Part shown: positions 8,545 through 17,487 of the stretch, piece by piece
Numbering within the stretch: the stretch's first letter is position 1
Layout: every line of letters starts with the position of its first letter
Source: Clostridiaceae bacterium
GTDB lineage: Bacteria; Bacillota; Clostridia; DUPQ01
Length of the DNA: 64,000 nucleotides
Direction: 5' to 3'
Assembly: GCA_012838235.1 (NCBI GenBank)
Contig: DUPQ01000065.1
Location: 30,003-94,002, forward strand
The notes under the pieces: generated by a model
Database searches by the model: none
What the model saw: only the letters and a program-made list of their open reading frames with translations
What the model was told of the DNA's origin: nothing
Position numbers and translations under genes: made by a program

Positions 8545-10017
8545 ATGAAAAAATACGTAATTGCATTGGATCAGGGAACAACCGGCAGCAGAGCTGTCGC
8601 TTTCGACCATGACGGTAAATGTGTCGGTTCGGTCAACAAAGAGTTTACTCAGTTCTTTCCGTCTCCGGGGTGGGTGGAGCATGACCCGTATGATATTTTA
8701 CAAAGTCAGATGGGTGCGCTTTTCGAGCTTATAAAAAAATTAGCCGCCAAACCCGAACAGATTGCCGCTATAGGTATTACCAATCAGCGGGAAACGGTTG
8801 TGGTATGGGATAAAATGACGGGAAAACCCGTTTATAACGCAATAGTATGGCAGTGCAGAAGAACCGCAGGTATATGCGAACAGCTTAAAGCGGACGGATA
8901 TGCCGATTTGATTAAATCCAAAACAGGACTTGTACTGGACGCATATTTTTCCGGAACCAAGATTAAATGGATTCTGGAAAATGTCAAGGAAGCAAAAAAT
9001 AAGAACCTTCTTTGCGGTACCATAGATACCTGGCTCATATACAACCTGACAAAGGAAAAGAGCCATGTCACCGACATGTCCAATGCCTCCAGAACCATGT
9101 TGTTTAACATCAACACGTTAAAATGGGATAAGCAACTTTTAGATATATTAGGTATAAAAAAAGAAATGCTTCCGAAAGTTGTACCTTCTTCCTGTGTTGT
9201 AGGTCATATGGAATTAGAAGGTATAAGTATCCCCATTGCAGGGATAGCGGGGGATCAGCAGGCGGCACTGTTCGGACAGGCATGCTTCGAGCCGGGTGAA
9301 GTCAAGAATACTTACGGAACGGGGTGCTTCATACTGATGAACACCGCGGAAAAGCCGGTATTTTCCGATAAAGGACTGATAACCACAATTGCATGGAATT
9401 TAAATAATAAGACATATTATGCACTGGAAGGCAGCATATTCAACAGCGGTTCCGCCGTTCAATGGTTGCGCGACCAGCTGGGCCTTATAAAAACCGCAGC
9501 GGAGACCGAGGATATGGCTTTTGCGGTGGAAGATACCGATGACGTATATTTCGTCCCGGCATTTACCGGTCTGGGTACTCCGCATTGGGATATGTATGCA
9601 AGAGGAGTGCTTGTGGGTATAACAAGAGGCACAAACAAAAATCATATAGCAAGAGCGGTACTGGAATCCATGGCATATCAGACGGTGGATGTAATAGACT
9701 GTATGCAACAATGCTCAAAGGTGCCGTTAAAGTGCCTGAAAGTAGACGGCGGAGCAAGTGCAAACAACTTTTTAATGCAGTTCCAGGCCGATATGCTTAA
9801 CTGTGATGTGGTGAGACCTGTTATGCAGGAAACCACCTCTTTGGGAGCGGCTTTCCTTGCGGGACTTGCCGTAGGCTTCTGGAAGGATGTTGAAGAACTG
9901 AAATGCATCATAAAGCAGGACAGAATATTTGTACCAAAAGAATTCTTTGACAGGGCATACAGAAAAATAAGATGGCATGAAGCCGTCAAAAGGTCAAAAA
10001 ACTGGGCGATAGATTAG
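8545..10017 (+). CDS. glpK: Glycerol kinase
   Basis: Phosphorylates glycerol to sn-glycerol 3-phosphate. FGGY-family signatures are present: [15 protein letters not shown] at the N-terminus, [31 protein letters not shown], and the C-terminal [17 protein letters not shown]. The 490 residues match the family. AGCAGGTG precedes the start. The gene converges on the next one, and the two stop codons overlap by 4 bases (TTAG at 10014-10017), leaving no room for a terminator. No glycerol facilitator or dehydrogenase gene is adjacent. Confidence 0.96.
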   Translation: MKKYVIALDQGTTGSRAVAFDHDGKCVGSVNKEFTQFFPSPGWVEHDPYDILQSQMGALFELIKKLAAKPEQIAAIGITNQRETVVVWDKMTGKPVYNAIVWQCRRTAGICEQLKADGYADLIKSKTGLVLDAYFSGTKIKWILENVKEAKNKNLLCGTIDTWLIYNLTKEKSHVTDMSNASRTMLFNINTLKWDKQLLDILGIKKEMLPKVVPSSCVVGHMELEGISIPIAGIAGDQQAALFGQACFEPGEVKNTYGTGCFILMNTAEKPVFSDKGLITTIAWNLNNKTYYALEGSIFNSGSAVQWLRDQLGLIKTAAETEDMAFAVEDTDDVYFVPAFTGLGTPHWDMYARGVLVGITRGTNKNHIARAVLESMAYQTVDVIDCMQQCSKVPLKCLKVDGGASANNFLMQFQADMLNCDVVRPVMQETTSLGAAFLAGLAVGFWKDVEELKCIIKQDRIFVPKEFFDRAYRKIRWHEAVKRSKNWAID

Positions 10018-10886
10018 AAATAGAAATCGTGATTGCCTATGCTTTTGTAAAAATCACAGGTATCGGCAATCCAGAAACTCTTTGCCAATTTAGGATTAAA
10101 GAAGAATAAACACCACGACACATTGTTATAACCGTTCAATGCGTCTTTTGCCGCACGTATAGCTTCTTCCGAAGGGTCATTATAAATTGTGCCGGCAGCT
10201 ACCGGTGTAAACTGAACACCTCCCGCCTTATCGAATATAACGCCGTATATCGTGTCGGGAAAACTGTCATGTCTTACACGATTGAGTACTACATTTGCTA
10301 CCGCCACTTTTCCTTCATACGATTCATGTGCGGCTTCCGCATGCACTATTCTGGACAACCAATAAAGATCTTCATAAGTATAATTTGCATTGAAGTAAAA
10401 AGAATGCCTGGTAAGCAATATGGAATCGGACACTTCTTCATATAAGGTTTTTAAGCCTAATGCATCAGCCATAACCTTCAGTGAAGCATATATCTTGCCG
10501 TTGTATATAAAGTTCATTGCGGGAGATTGTATCTTGTGTCCGTTTTCCAGAAGGTAACATGTCCCGGAATAAATCTGATAGGTATTATTACCGTCGGTTA
10601 CGGTTACGCTTTTCGTATCATTATCCCACTCATATTCATATCTGCCGAAAAAGTCGAAGAATTCCGTCACCGGCACTATCAGATAACCGCCTACTATCAG
10701 TTTGTCATTCTTAAACTGGATATTCTTGTAATCATATATCCCAGGTGAGTTGGTAACCCAATATTTAATACCCTGAGGAGATATCTCGGCACTTGCATCA
10801 ACATTGATTGATATTAGCGGTGAGAGCAGAATCATTATTGTCAGTATCGAAGTTATTATTCTTCTTAGTCTCAAATCTTTCATCAT
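10014..10886 (-). CDS. Secreted SleB-type cell-wall hydrolase with copper-amine-oxidase-like N-domain
   Basis: A signal peptide or anchor spans residues about 8-32 ([21 protein letters not shown]). It is followed by a copper-amine-oxidase-N-like domain (about 55-145: [31 protein letters not shown]), a wall-associated module common in Firmicutes. The C-terminal 115 residues are a Hydrolase_2/SleB domain with the catalytic-type segment [20 protein letters not shown], then NVVLNRV and [12 protein letters not shown]. SleB-type enzymes cleave peptidoglycan, some in spore cortex; no spore gene is adjacent. Two adjacent ATGs (10886 and 10883) are possible starts with only a weak ribosome site. Three 11-bp tandem repeats lie 48-80 bases upstream. 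Confidence 0.88.
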   Translation of the reverse strand: MMKDLRLRRIITSILTIMILLSPLISINVDASAEISPQGIKYWVTNSPGIYDYKNIQFKNDKLIVGGYLIVPVTEFFDFFGRYEYEWDNDTKSVTVTDGNNTYQIYSGTCYLLENGHKIQSPAMNFIYNGKIYASLKVMADALGLKTLYEEVSDSILLTRHSFYFNANYTYEDLYWLSRIVHAEAAHESYEGKVAVANVVLNRVRHDSFPDTIYGVIFDKAGGVQFTPVAAGTIYNDPSEEAIRAAKDALNGYNNVSWCLFFFNPKLAKSFWIADTCDFYKSIGNHDFYF

Positions 10887-10933
10887 TTCGGTATATTACA
10901 CCAAAAAATACGGTAATGCAATAGCAAAACCGC

Positions 10934-10966
10934 AAATTGTGAACAAATTGTGAACAAAATGTGAAC
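10934..10966 (-). promoter_or_regulatory. Three tandem 11-bp repeats, OmpR-family operator candidate
   Basis: On the plus strand the unit AAATTGTGAAC occurs at 10934-10944 and 10945-10955, with AAAATGTGAAC at 10956-10966. Read on the minus strand this gives TGTTCA-N5-TGTTCA-N5-TGTTCA, equivalent to TTCACA repeated every 11 bp. That spacing and sequence resemble PhoP or WalR direct-repeat boxes. The site lies upstream of the SleB-type hydrolase. Confidence 0.55.
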
Positions 10967-11032
10967 AGAGATAATAATTAGTTACATTTTTATATAAATT
11001 TTAATAAAGAGCAATAGAGAGTGATAGTGTCA

Positions 11033-12163
11033 TCAGATATACTGAGTACGCCATTTTTCCCAGAATATATCTTTACCTCTGGAGGACATCATGGCGCCTA
11101 TATCGGCTCTGTTTGCTCCTTTTGCAAGCATATCCTCAACAATTTCACAAGCCTGAATGAAACCCTCAACAACATTTTTGTTATGTTCTTTCAGTTCGGT
11201 AATACAGGAAAATACTCCGCTGGCTCCGTCACGTACAGAAGCGAATACGAAGTCCATGGCCAGTTCACGATCCAGTAAATCGTGATATATTGAACACATT
11301 CTCCAAAGGAAGGGAACTAGGCAGTTGTTGTAAATAATTACAGGGTCCAGTTGCGGGGATACCGACGGATCATATCGTGTAATACCTAACGTTTCCAGAT
11401 TCTTCAAGTGTTTATACACCATGCCTTCCGAATGCAAAGAGCGTCGGTTAGCATTGACATCGGAATAGAAAATATCCATATAGGGAATAACAAATTCCTC
11501 CCACATATCCGCAGGAATAAGTGCAGCACAGTCATCGGACATATAGGGCGTATATTTGTAATCGACATTGTTAACCTGACAATAGAATTTCTTGAATTGG
11601 ATTATACTTCTGATAAGTTTTCCCAGAAGAACCTTTAATTTTTCCGGCTCATCGTAAATATCGTAATACAGCTGCAAATCCAGCAGGGTATATGCCGTGG
11701 TTATCGGGCCCTGATATGCCATGCCGAAATTTACATTATCTATATTCATGGCTTTTTTCATATTATCCCTATACTCAAGATAAAACGGAACCATGCCGGT
11801 TACGGAAAAATCTATAGGTTTATCCAATATGCTTATCCATTCATCCAGCGACTTGTCGCTTCTTGCATAATTAACTTCTCCGTTACCGTCGGGAAAAGCC
11901 AGATCCACTCCCAGCATATTTATATGACCGTAAGATATGGGCGGGGTAGAGGGACTCAGCTTCTTTATTTTTTCATGCATAGGAAAAAACTCATTAAACT
12001 TATCGAAGTTCTCTTTTGAATACAGTTTTACCGACGCTTTATAATTTGTAAACAAATCATGCAATGTGACACCGGCAAGTTCCGCCATTACATAATAAGA
12101 CATGTTCACATGCCATGTGAACGGAGTTTTTTCTCTTAAAGTGGTGTAGTCCGGCTTAAACAT
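11033..12163 (-). CDS. Uroporphyrinogen-decarboxylase-family protein (MtaA/CmuA-like)
   Basis: The 376-residue protein has the UroD/MtaA fold pattern: an N-terminal helical part, then GMAYQGPITTAYTLLDLQLYYDIYDEPEKLK, an aspartate pair in YMSDDCAALI, and a late histidine in NRRSLHSEGMVYKHLKNL. Relatives without heme genes are usually methyltransferases acting on methylated corrinoids or thiols. True heme UroD is unlikely because the usual N-terminal RQAGR motif is not seen. GAAGGAG lies 7 bases before the ATG. It is a distant paralogue of the gene at 53153. No corrinoid protein or methyltransferase partner is adjacent, so the substrate is unknown. Confidence 0.8.
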   Translation of the reverse strand: MFKPDYTTLREKTPFTWHVNMSYYVMAELAGVTLHDLFTNYKASVKLYSKENFDKFNEFFPMHEKIKKLSPSTPPISYGHINMLGVDLAFPDGNGEVNYARSDKSLDEWISILDKPIDFSVTGMVPFYLEYRDNMKKAMNIDNVNFGMAYQGPITTAYTLLDLQLYYDIYDEPEKLKVLLGKLIRSIIQFKKFYCQVNNVDYKYTPYMSDDCAALIPADMWEEFVIPYMDIFYSDVNANRRSLHSEGMVYKHLKNLETLGITRYDPSVSPQLDPVIIYNNCLVPFLWRMCSIYHDLLDRELAMDFVFASVRDGASGVFSCITELKEHNKNVVEGFIQACEIVEDMLAKGANRADIGAMMSSRGKDIFWEKWRTQYI

Positions 12164-12335
12164 ATATGGGCTCCTTCAACTTTTGTGCATTAATATTTCC
12201 TATCTTATTATACATTAATATTATATAATTAAAACCGGAATGGGCTGATAAGATGAGAAAAGAGCAGAAAATAAGGCATAAATTCGCAAAAAAAAATTTT
12301 TTGAAAAATTTTACAAAAAAAATTAAAAAAAGGTG

Positions 12336-12364
12336 TTGACATAAATTAACTGCTGTGGTAAATT
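12336..12364 (+). promoter_or_regulatory. Promoter of the c-di-GMP riboswitch transcript
   Basis: A consensus TTGACA (12336-12341) and TAAATT (12359-12364) are separated by 17 bases. The predicted start of transcription, about 12371, falls at the 5' edge of the aptamer. The region 12164-12335 upstream is A/T-rich; I see no gene in it. Confidence 0.8.
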
Positions 12365-12369
12365 GTTAC

Positions 12370-12450
12370 CGTACAAAGGCAAAACTGTAGAAATGCAGTG
12401 ACGCAAAACTATGGAGCTTCGTTGTTAGTTAGCAAGCCCGCCAAGTTGCT
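12370..12450 (+). promoter_or_regulatory. Cyclic di-GMP class I riboswitch aptamer (GEMM-I)
   Basis: The sequence carries the GEMM-I core: AAAGGCAAA (12376-12384), then a 6-bp hairpin ACTGTA-GAAA-TGCAGT with the conserved GAAA tetraloop (12384-12399), then GACGCAAAAC (12400-12409). A second helix follows (GCTT pairing with AAGC) and the 3' segment GCCAAGTTGCTA. The class binds c-di-GMP and controls biofilm, surface and motility genes. Here it leads a transcript whose first and last genes encode EAL-domain proteins. Whether ligand turns expression on or off cannot be decided by eye. Confidence 0.87.
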
Positions 12451-12487
12451 ACATTGGACCAAACAGGTTCGGATGTAGCTTTTTTAT
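12446..12487 (+). terminator. Riboswitch expression-platform terminator
   Basis: GCTACAT...ACC pairs with GGT...ATGTAGC around an AAACA loop, followed by six T (about 12480-12485). The 5' arm begins inside the 3' end of the aptamer, as expected for a transcription-terminating riboswitch. Confidence 0.8.
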
Positions 12488-12536
12488 TAGGAAAATAAGA
12501 AAGCTGCAAACGGGAAAAATGTGAAATGTGACTTAA

Positions 12537-13301
12537 TTGGATGAATGGGCGAGTGTAATGGCTAACGTAAAACAAACTACAACTAAACAGAATCTCCGTA
12601 GTATGGAAATATACTATTTACCCGTACTCAACATACAACTCGGAATAACCCAAGCATATATCACCCAGTTAAGGATAAATGATCCTCAGATGGGTGTTAT
12701 TATTGATGAAGCATTTATGCCCGTAGCCGAAAGAACCGTTGTTACCGAAAAGATTACAACCTGGTTGTTGGACAACCTTTTCAATGATATTCAGAGATTC
12801 AGAGGCAGAGGAGTTCAAGCCGACTGGTTCGGAGTATACATTCCCACCCGCGTATTGTTGAAGAAAGATTTCTTAACGGAATTATGTAAAAAAGTAGTTG
12901 AATACAATATCCAAAACAGTGATTTATGTATTTGTTTGTATAATAAAGTATTATATGAAGACCATATGGAAATTAAAAGCATACTTTCACAAGCCAAATT
13001 AGAGGGTATTAAATCCCTTATGTTGGACTTCGGAGATGATTTCTGTCCCGTATCAAGAATATCCGATATAAAGACCGATTATGTTCACTTAAGTGAGAGT
13101 GTAACCGAATCGTTGATTTCTAACGATGAAATTAAAAGAAATACGGCATTGGGGCTGTATCATCTTTTACATTCTTTAAATATAGAAACTATCACATCTA
13201 ATGTAAAAGATCGTGATGTATCCGGTAGTATTCCGGAAAGCTGCATATTATGCACAGGTAAATTTGCAGGCAATTACAGAAGGCCCAGGAGCGTAAGATA
13301 A
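12537..13301 (+). CDS. Degenerate EAL-domain protein, putative c-di-GMP receptor
   Basis: The protein aligns by eye with a whole EAL domain: MEIYYLPVLNIQLGITQAYI fits YYQPIVDLKTG..GAEAL, EAFMPVAERTVVTEKITTWLL fits the F-I-P-AE helix, and LEGIKSLMLDFGDDFCPVSRI fits the DDFGTGYSSL strand. The EAL glutamate and the NxS, ExTE and KxD catalytic positions are absent, so phosphodiesterase activity is unlikely. Such domains can still bind c-di-GMP, as FimX and LapD do. The TTG at 12537 and ATG at 12558 are both possible starts, neither with a strong ribosome site. It is the first gene after the riboswitch and overlaps the next start by 1 base. Confidence 0.7.
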   Translation: MDEWASVMANVKQTTTKQNLRSMEIYYLPVLNIQLGITQAYITQLRINDPQMGVIIDEAFMPVAERTVVTEKITTWLLDNLFNDIQRFRGRGVQADWFGVYIPTRVLLKKDFLTELCKKVVEYNIQNSDLCICLYNKVLYEDHMEIKSILSQAKLEGIKSLMLDFGDDFCPVSRISDIKTDYVHLSESVTESLISNDEIKRNTALGLYHLLHSLNIETITSNVKDRDVSGSIPESCILCTGKFAGNYRRPRSVR

Positions 13302-14044
13302 TGAGAAAAGATTTATCAGTTGCTAAAACCGCATACAACGTTCGCAGGACATCACTCTGGTTCAGAGGTATGGTTATATCCCTGATAGCCTTAGTATTAC
13401 TCTTATCCGCAGCTTACCTTGTTTCGGCATTCTATGACAGATACAGCAGTTTTACGGTATCCACGGCATACAGCGGAAGCGGCAGCTCCGGAAAGGGAGG
13501 AAGCGATTCGAGAGGCAGTTCCTTGTTGAAATTAGCATTGTCCTTATGCGAAACTCCGGACTTTCTTACACCTACAACCAGGTTATATGCAGATGCCATA
13601 GAGAACTGCACCAACATCTCAGGTCAATCCATACCCGAGAATGTTGATGCCATTAACGGACAGCATAACGGAGAGAATTATTTAGCATATACGTTCTACC
13701 TTAAGAACGCAGGTATGGAAGCCGTCACATACGAATATGTAGTAAATATACTGAATGTTACAAAGAATGTGGATGAAGCGGTAAGAATCAGGGTTTATGT
13801 AGACGGAACACCTACAACATATGCCAAGACCAAGACAGACGGAACCGGCCCTGAAAAGGATACTGTGGAGTTCTTAACCGAATCCATAGTTGCAAGAAAC
13901 AGACGTGCCTATTTTATGCCCGGTGACATTACAAGATTTACCGTTGTTATCTGGATTGAAGGCGATGATCCCGAATGTTTGGATGACATTATCGGCGGAA
14001 AGTTTAAAGTTACAATGGACATAGCCATTGTAGAAGGATCGTAA
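13301..14044 (+). CDS. Membrane-anchored or exported TasA/SipW-class surface protein
   Basis: After a basic N-terminus there is one hydrophobic segment (residues about 24-45: GMVISLIALVLLLSAAYLVS) followed by AFYDRYSS, which resembles the SipW-type cleavage region of TasA (AAFNDI). A Ser/Gly linker comes next. The C-terminal half is predicted beta-rich: AYTFYLKNAGMEAVTYEYVV, then PGDITRFTVVIWIEGDDPEC, a motif shared with the following gene (VRVWIEGQDTAC). I see no catalytic motif. Export by the downstream SipW-type peptidases and assembly at the cell surface is an inference. GGAG lies 9 bases before the ATG. Confidence 0.68.
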   Translation: MRKDLSVAKTAYNVRRTSLWFRGMVISLIALVLLLSAAYLVSAFYDRYSSFTVSTAYSGSGSSGKGGSDSRGSSLLKLALSLCETPDFLTPTTRLYADAIENCTNISGQSIPENVDAINGQHNGENYLAYTFYLKNAGMEAVTYEYVVNILNVTKNVDEAVRIRVYVDGTPTTYAKTKTDGTGPEKDTVEFLTESIVARNRRAYFMPGDITRFTVVIWIEGDDPECLDDIIGGKFKVTMDIAIVEGS

Positions 14045-14104
14045 AAATAATGCTTTTCAAAAAGCTTATTTAATATTATAATAAAAAAAGGAGTTATTGA
14101 AGAA

Positions 14105-14953
14105 ATGAAACAAATCAAAACAAGACACAAACTGATCCCGGCCATCATAATGCTGTTGGTTGCTGCAATCACAATGAGCACAGCATCATATGCCTGGTTC
14201 ACAATGAGCACAAAGGTAGACATACAGGGTATTCAACTTAATGTAATTGCACCGGCAAACATACTTATAAGAGAAACAAAGACATTAGCACCGTATAATG
14301 AGTTTGTTAATGTAATTGAAACCACCCAAAATCCCACTAAAAAGCTAAAACCTGCTTCTTCCGTAGACGGTGTAGCTTTCTTCATACCGAACGATGAAAC
14401 AGCAGGTAATGTTTTAGCATCAGGAGCTCTACCGGAAACAGGAGAGATTAACACAACATCCATTCCGGTTACTAATGAGCAAGACGGCTATTTTGCCGAA
14501 TACAAATTCCAGTTGGTTAATACCGGCGGTAGTGCTGTAAATATAGGTTTAAAAGACCTGCAAATTACAGCAGGCGGTGGAAATCAGCAAGACACAGATA
14601 TATTGCCTGCAGTCAGATTTGCTATATTGAGTGAAGGTGTTAATGTAATTACCGGAGTTGGTGAAGACAAGATATTTGCATCCAGTGATACTGCTACAGT
14701 ATATGCTTTATCTGCTAGCGGTTCTTATTCAGGGTCATCACCTACTACAACAGAAGCACCCGCTCGTAACAAGTTTGATACAGGTGCACTGTTTACACTT
14801 GCTGCTAACGGTGTCGCAAGTGCAGTAGCAGACCCGGATGGTATGAAGGATATAATTGTAAGAGTTTGGATTGAAGGACAGGATACTGCTTGTAAAACAA
14901 CAAGTGCAAATTCGACCTTTAAAATACAGTTTGCCTTATATATTATACCCTAA
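14105..14953 (+). CDS. SipW-cognate exported surface protein
   Basis: A signal peptide (residues about 10-34) ends in TMSTASYAWFTMS, the AYAWF-type motif of proteins processed by SipW-like peptidases. The mature part begins KVDIQGIQLNVIAP and is rich in Thr, Gly and Ala. The C-terminal DIIVRVWIEGQDTAC repeats the motif of the preceding protein, so the two probably belong to one fibre or sheath family. AAAGGAG precedes the ATG. Base composition in the middle (SGSYSGSSPTTTEAP) differs from neighbours and looks like a variable linker. A strong hairpin lies 20 bases after the stop. Confidence 0.78.
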   Translation: MKQIKTRHKLIPAIIMLLVAAITMSTASYAWFTMSTKVDIQGIQLNVIAPANILIRETKTLAPYNEFVNVIETTQNPTKKLKPASSVDGVAFFIPNDETAGNVLASGALPETGEINTTSIPVTNEQDGYFAEYKFQLVNTGGSAVNIGLKDLQITAGGGNQQDTDILPAVRFAILSEGVNVITGVGEDKIFASSDTATVYALSASGSYSGSSPTTTEAPARNKFDTGALFTLAANGVASAVADPDGMKDIIVRVWIEGQDTACKTTSANSTFKIQFALYIIP

Positions 14954-14973
14954 CTCTTGATTTAACTGATTTA

Positions 14974-15007
14974 CCTGCCCGTAGCCTTTAAACGGGCTGC
15001 GGGCGGG
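14974..15007 (+). terminator. Strong GC-rich hairpin after the surface-protein genes
   Basis: CCTGCCCGTAGCC pairs with GGCTGCGGGCGGG (13 bp including G-U pairs) around a short loop. No T tract follows, so it may act as a 3' stabiliser or partial terminator, setting the surface-protein mRNA apart from the downstream genes. Confidence 0.5.
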
Positions 15008-15063
15008 ATTGTATATCTAAATCGGTATAAACATTTCAGTTGATTGCGCTGATTTGTTTAATG

Positions 15064-15098
15064 GAAAAGATCTTTCCTTTTGCTTGAAAGACCTTTTC
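15064..15098 (+). terminator. Second intergenic hairpin before the signal peptidase gene
   Basis: GAAAAGATCTTTC pairs with GAAAGACCTTTTC with one mismatch around a 9-base loop. There is only a weak T-rich 3' side. It could attenuate transcription between the surface proteins and the processing genes. Confidence 0.4.
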
Positions 15099-15113
15099 TG
15101 TTAGATTTAGATG

Positions 15114-15122
15114 TGCTATTAT
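15114..15122 (+). promoter_or_regulatory. Possible extended -10 promoter before the SipW-type gene
   Basis: TGCTATTAT gives an extended -10 element 23 bases before the ATG at 15146. The -35 region is poor, so this is a weak call; it would let the peptidase and ATPase genes be made independently of the riboswitch. Confidence 0.35.
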
Positions 15123-15145
15123 ATAGTTAAATGGGGAGGCGGATT

Positions 15146-15826
15146 ATGAAGAAATGGCTAAAAACGGTAGGGAATGTACTTTTATGGGTATTTATTATAT
15201 TTGCTGTGTTCATGACAGTAATTGCATTTACCTCTACCAAGAATGAACTTGGGGTCTCTGTTATCTTAGGTAAGATGCCCATTACCATACTGACGGAGTC
15301 TATGGAGCCGACACTGAAGAAAGGTGACCTCATAATTAGCCATGAGTTGAAGCCGGAACAGAAGAGCTTATTAAAGGAAGACGATATCATCACATATGCC
15401 GTTGATTTGGACAAAGACGGCAAGATGGAACTTAACACTCACAGAATTGTTTCTGTAAGGAAAGGTGGGGATGGGTATATATACTATACCACCAAAGGTG
15501 ATAATAACGTTATTGCCGATACCGATGAAGTACGTTATGACAACGTAATAGGTGTATATAACGGAAGAAGGGTTGGCGGTGTGGGAAGTGTATTGAACTT
15601 TTTGCAGACACCGAACGGTTTCCTTATATGTGTAGTCATTCCTTTAGTACTGTTCTTACTTTATGAGATATATAACTTCATAAAAGTTATGTTGACAGTT
15701 AAGAACGAGAAGAAGAATAAACTGGATGAAGAAGAGATTAAGAGAAAAGCTATTGAAGAATATATTGCACAGCAGAATAAAGAACAGGAGAAGTCGGAGA
15801 GCGACGCTGATTCTGCACAATCCTGA
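15146..15826 (+). CDS. SipW-type signal peptidase I
   Basis: Membrane protease that removes signal peptides. There is one N-terminal membrane segment (residues about 7-30), the catalytic serine in LTESMEPTLKKGD (about 51), and a histidine in NTHRIV (about 97) in place of the lysine of ordinary bacterial enzymes. This is the ER/SipW type. A second membrane segment (about 153-175) precedes a charged, glutamate- and lysine-rich cytosolic tail. I prefer ATG 15146 to 15131 because GGGGAGG ends 7 bases before it. It directly follows two proteins with SipW-class signals, its likely substrates. Confidence 0.9.
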   Translation: MKKWLKTVGNVLLWVFIIFAVFMTVIAFTSTKNELGVSVILGKMPITILTESMEPTLKKGDLIISHELKPEQKSLLKEDDIITYAVDLDKDGKMELNTHRIVSVRKGGDGYIYYTTKGDNNVIADTDEVRYDNVIGVYNGRRVGGVGSVLNFLQTPNGFLICVVIPLVLFLLYEIYNFIKVMLTVKNEKKNKLDEEEIKRKAIEEYIAQQNKEQEKSESDADSAQS

Positions 15827-15856
15827 ATTAAACTTAAATAAAGGATAGATTTAAGC

Positions 15857-17464
15857 ATGGATGCGTTTTTAGGTTGGTTTTTTGAATTTATGAACTACAT
15901 GCTACGGGGAGTGATACGCTTCTTTGTAGGCATATATGAAGGAATAGTACAGACATTTAATATTGTAAAGTACATCGAGATTTTCAGAAGCTATTATCAG
16001 CAATTTAAGTTTCTCGATTGGTTCTTTGCCATTTTAGCTATTATTTTGGTAATAGCGGTATGGCTGACTATAATACTGCTTATCATCCTCGGTATAAAGA
16101 GGATTATAAACATAAGGAAAAATACAGTCACACAGGAAAGTATCTTTGAAGAGATAACCGATCTTCACAGAGAAATATTGCGACTTAATGATGAAAAAGA
16201 CAGGATTTTATCCTTAAAGATATCACAGGCGGGTATATCGGCTAAGGATCTGGCCAAGGAGTTAACCGACATTGCGGAGAAATCACGTGAAAAGGTCAGC
16301 CAGATGGATGAATTCGGTACGGCGACTACCGATTCTACAGGTGATATTTCCGTATCTTCCGATCAGCAGCCCGAAGTAATGATGGAGTCCAGGTTCTCGA
16401 AGCTTATTGAAGTGGATCAGAAATATACATATTATACTCCGCAAGAGTATACAACCGGATTCACTCTGGAACAGCTTTGTAATGATTTCCGTAACTTCGC
16501 ATGCAGTAAGATGAAGTTGTATTACGAGTTGGAAATGATGCGTGTCCTGATTTCCTCTATGGCTTCCACAAAATTGATAGTACTGCAGGGTATATCCGGT
16601 ACAGGTAAAACATCGTTACCGTACTGTTTCGGAAAATTTATTAAGAATGATGTCACGATGGCATCGGTTCAGCCTTCCTGGAGAGACAGAACCGAACTGT
16701 TCGGATATTTCAATGAGTTTACCAAGAAATTCAATGAAACCGAAGTGTTGAGAAGAATATATGAAGCCTCATACAACGATGACATCAATATGATTGTTTT
16801 GGACGAGATGAATATTGCACGTATAGAGTACTACTTTGCCGAAATGCTTTCGGTTTTGGAAATGCCCGATCCCGAGCAGTGGCAACTGGAGTTGGTACCC
16901 AGTTCCTGGACATCCGACCCGAGAAATCTGGTAGGCGGTAAATTGCGGATACCGGAGAATATCTGGTATCTCGGAACGGCTAATAACGACGACTCTACTT
17001 TCGCACTTTCCGATAAAGTGTATGACCGTGCATTTACAATTAACTTTGAATCCAAAGGACAACCTTTTGAAGCACCCGATACCGAAGCACGCCCTATTAG
17101 TTTTACTTATCTTGAGGAGCTTTACTCCGATGCATGGGAAAGATTTCCCGTATCCAAAGAAAACCTTGATAAGATTGCCAAACTGGATTTATATATTATT
17201 CAGAAGTTCAGAATTGCTTTCGGTAACCGTATTTTGAAGCAGTTACTTGAGTTTGTTCCGGTATATGTGGCATGCGGCGGCAAAGAGATTGACGGTATAG
17301 ACTATGTTCTTTATACCAAAGTCTTAAGAAAATTCGAAAGCCTCAACCTGTCGTTGATAAGAGATGACTTGAAGGAGTTTGTTACATATCTGAACAGAAG
17401 TTTCGGAAGAAACAATATGAATGAATGTAAAAAATATCTGGAACTGCTTCAGAGGATGTATTAA
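15857..17464 (+). CDS. Membrane-anchored McrB-like AAA+ ATPase
   Basis: The N-terminus has hydrophobic stretches, with a clear membrane segment at residues about 55-83 (DWFFAILAIILVIAVWLTI). A predicted coiled coil (about 95-150) follows, then a AAA_5/McrB-type ATPase: Walker A QGISGTGKTSLP (about 244-255), Walker B MIVLDEMNIAR (about 311-321), and the sensor/arginine region LGTANNDDSTFALSDKVYDRAF. McrB relatives form hexamers driven by NTP. A membrane anchor is not typical of restriction McrB, which argues for a role in envelope remodelling or export with the adjacent genes. That role is inferred. AAAGGA precedes the ATG. Confidence 0.82.
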   Translation: MDAFLGWFFEFMNYMLRGVIRFFVGIYEGIVQTFNIVKYIEIFRSYYQQFKFLDWFFAILAIILVIAVWLTIILLIILGIKRIINIRKNTVTQESIFEEITDLHREILRLNDEKDRILSLKISQAGISAKDLAKELTDIAEKSREKVSQMDEFGTATTDSTGDISVSSDQQPEVMMESRFSKLIEVDQKYTYYTPQEYTTGFTLEQLCNDFRNFACSKMKLYYELEMMRVLISSMASTKLIVLQGISGTGKTSLPYCFGKFIKNDVTMASVQPSWRDRTELFGYFNEFTKKFNETEVLRRIYEASYNDDINMIVLDEMNIARIEYYFAEMLSVLEMPDPEQWQLELVPSSWTSDPRNLVGGKLRIPENIWYLGTANNDDSTFALSDKVYDRAFTINFESKGQPFEAPDTEARPISFTYLEELYSDAWERFPVSKENLDKIAKLDLYIIQKFRIAFGNRILKQLLEFVPVYVACGGKEIDGIDYVLYTKVLRKFESLNLSLIRDDLKEFVTYLNRSFGRNNMNECKKYLELLQRMY

Positions 17465-17487
17465 TGATTTTGTAGGAGAGTATTATT

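Noticed and set aside
14045..14075. Terminator between the two exported-protein genes
   Set aside because: The possible hairpin is short, AT-rich and bulged, and there is no clear T tract after it.
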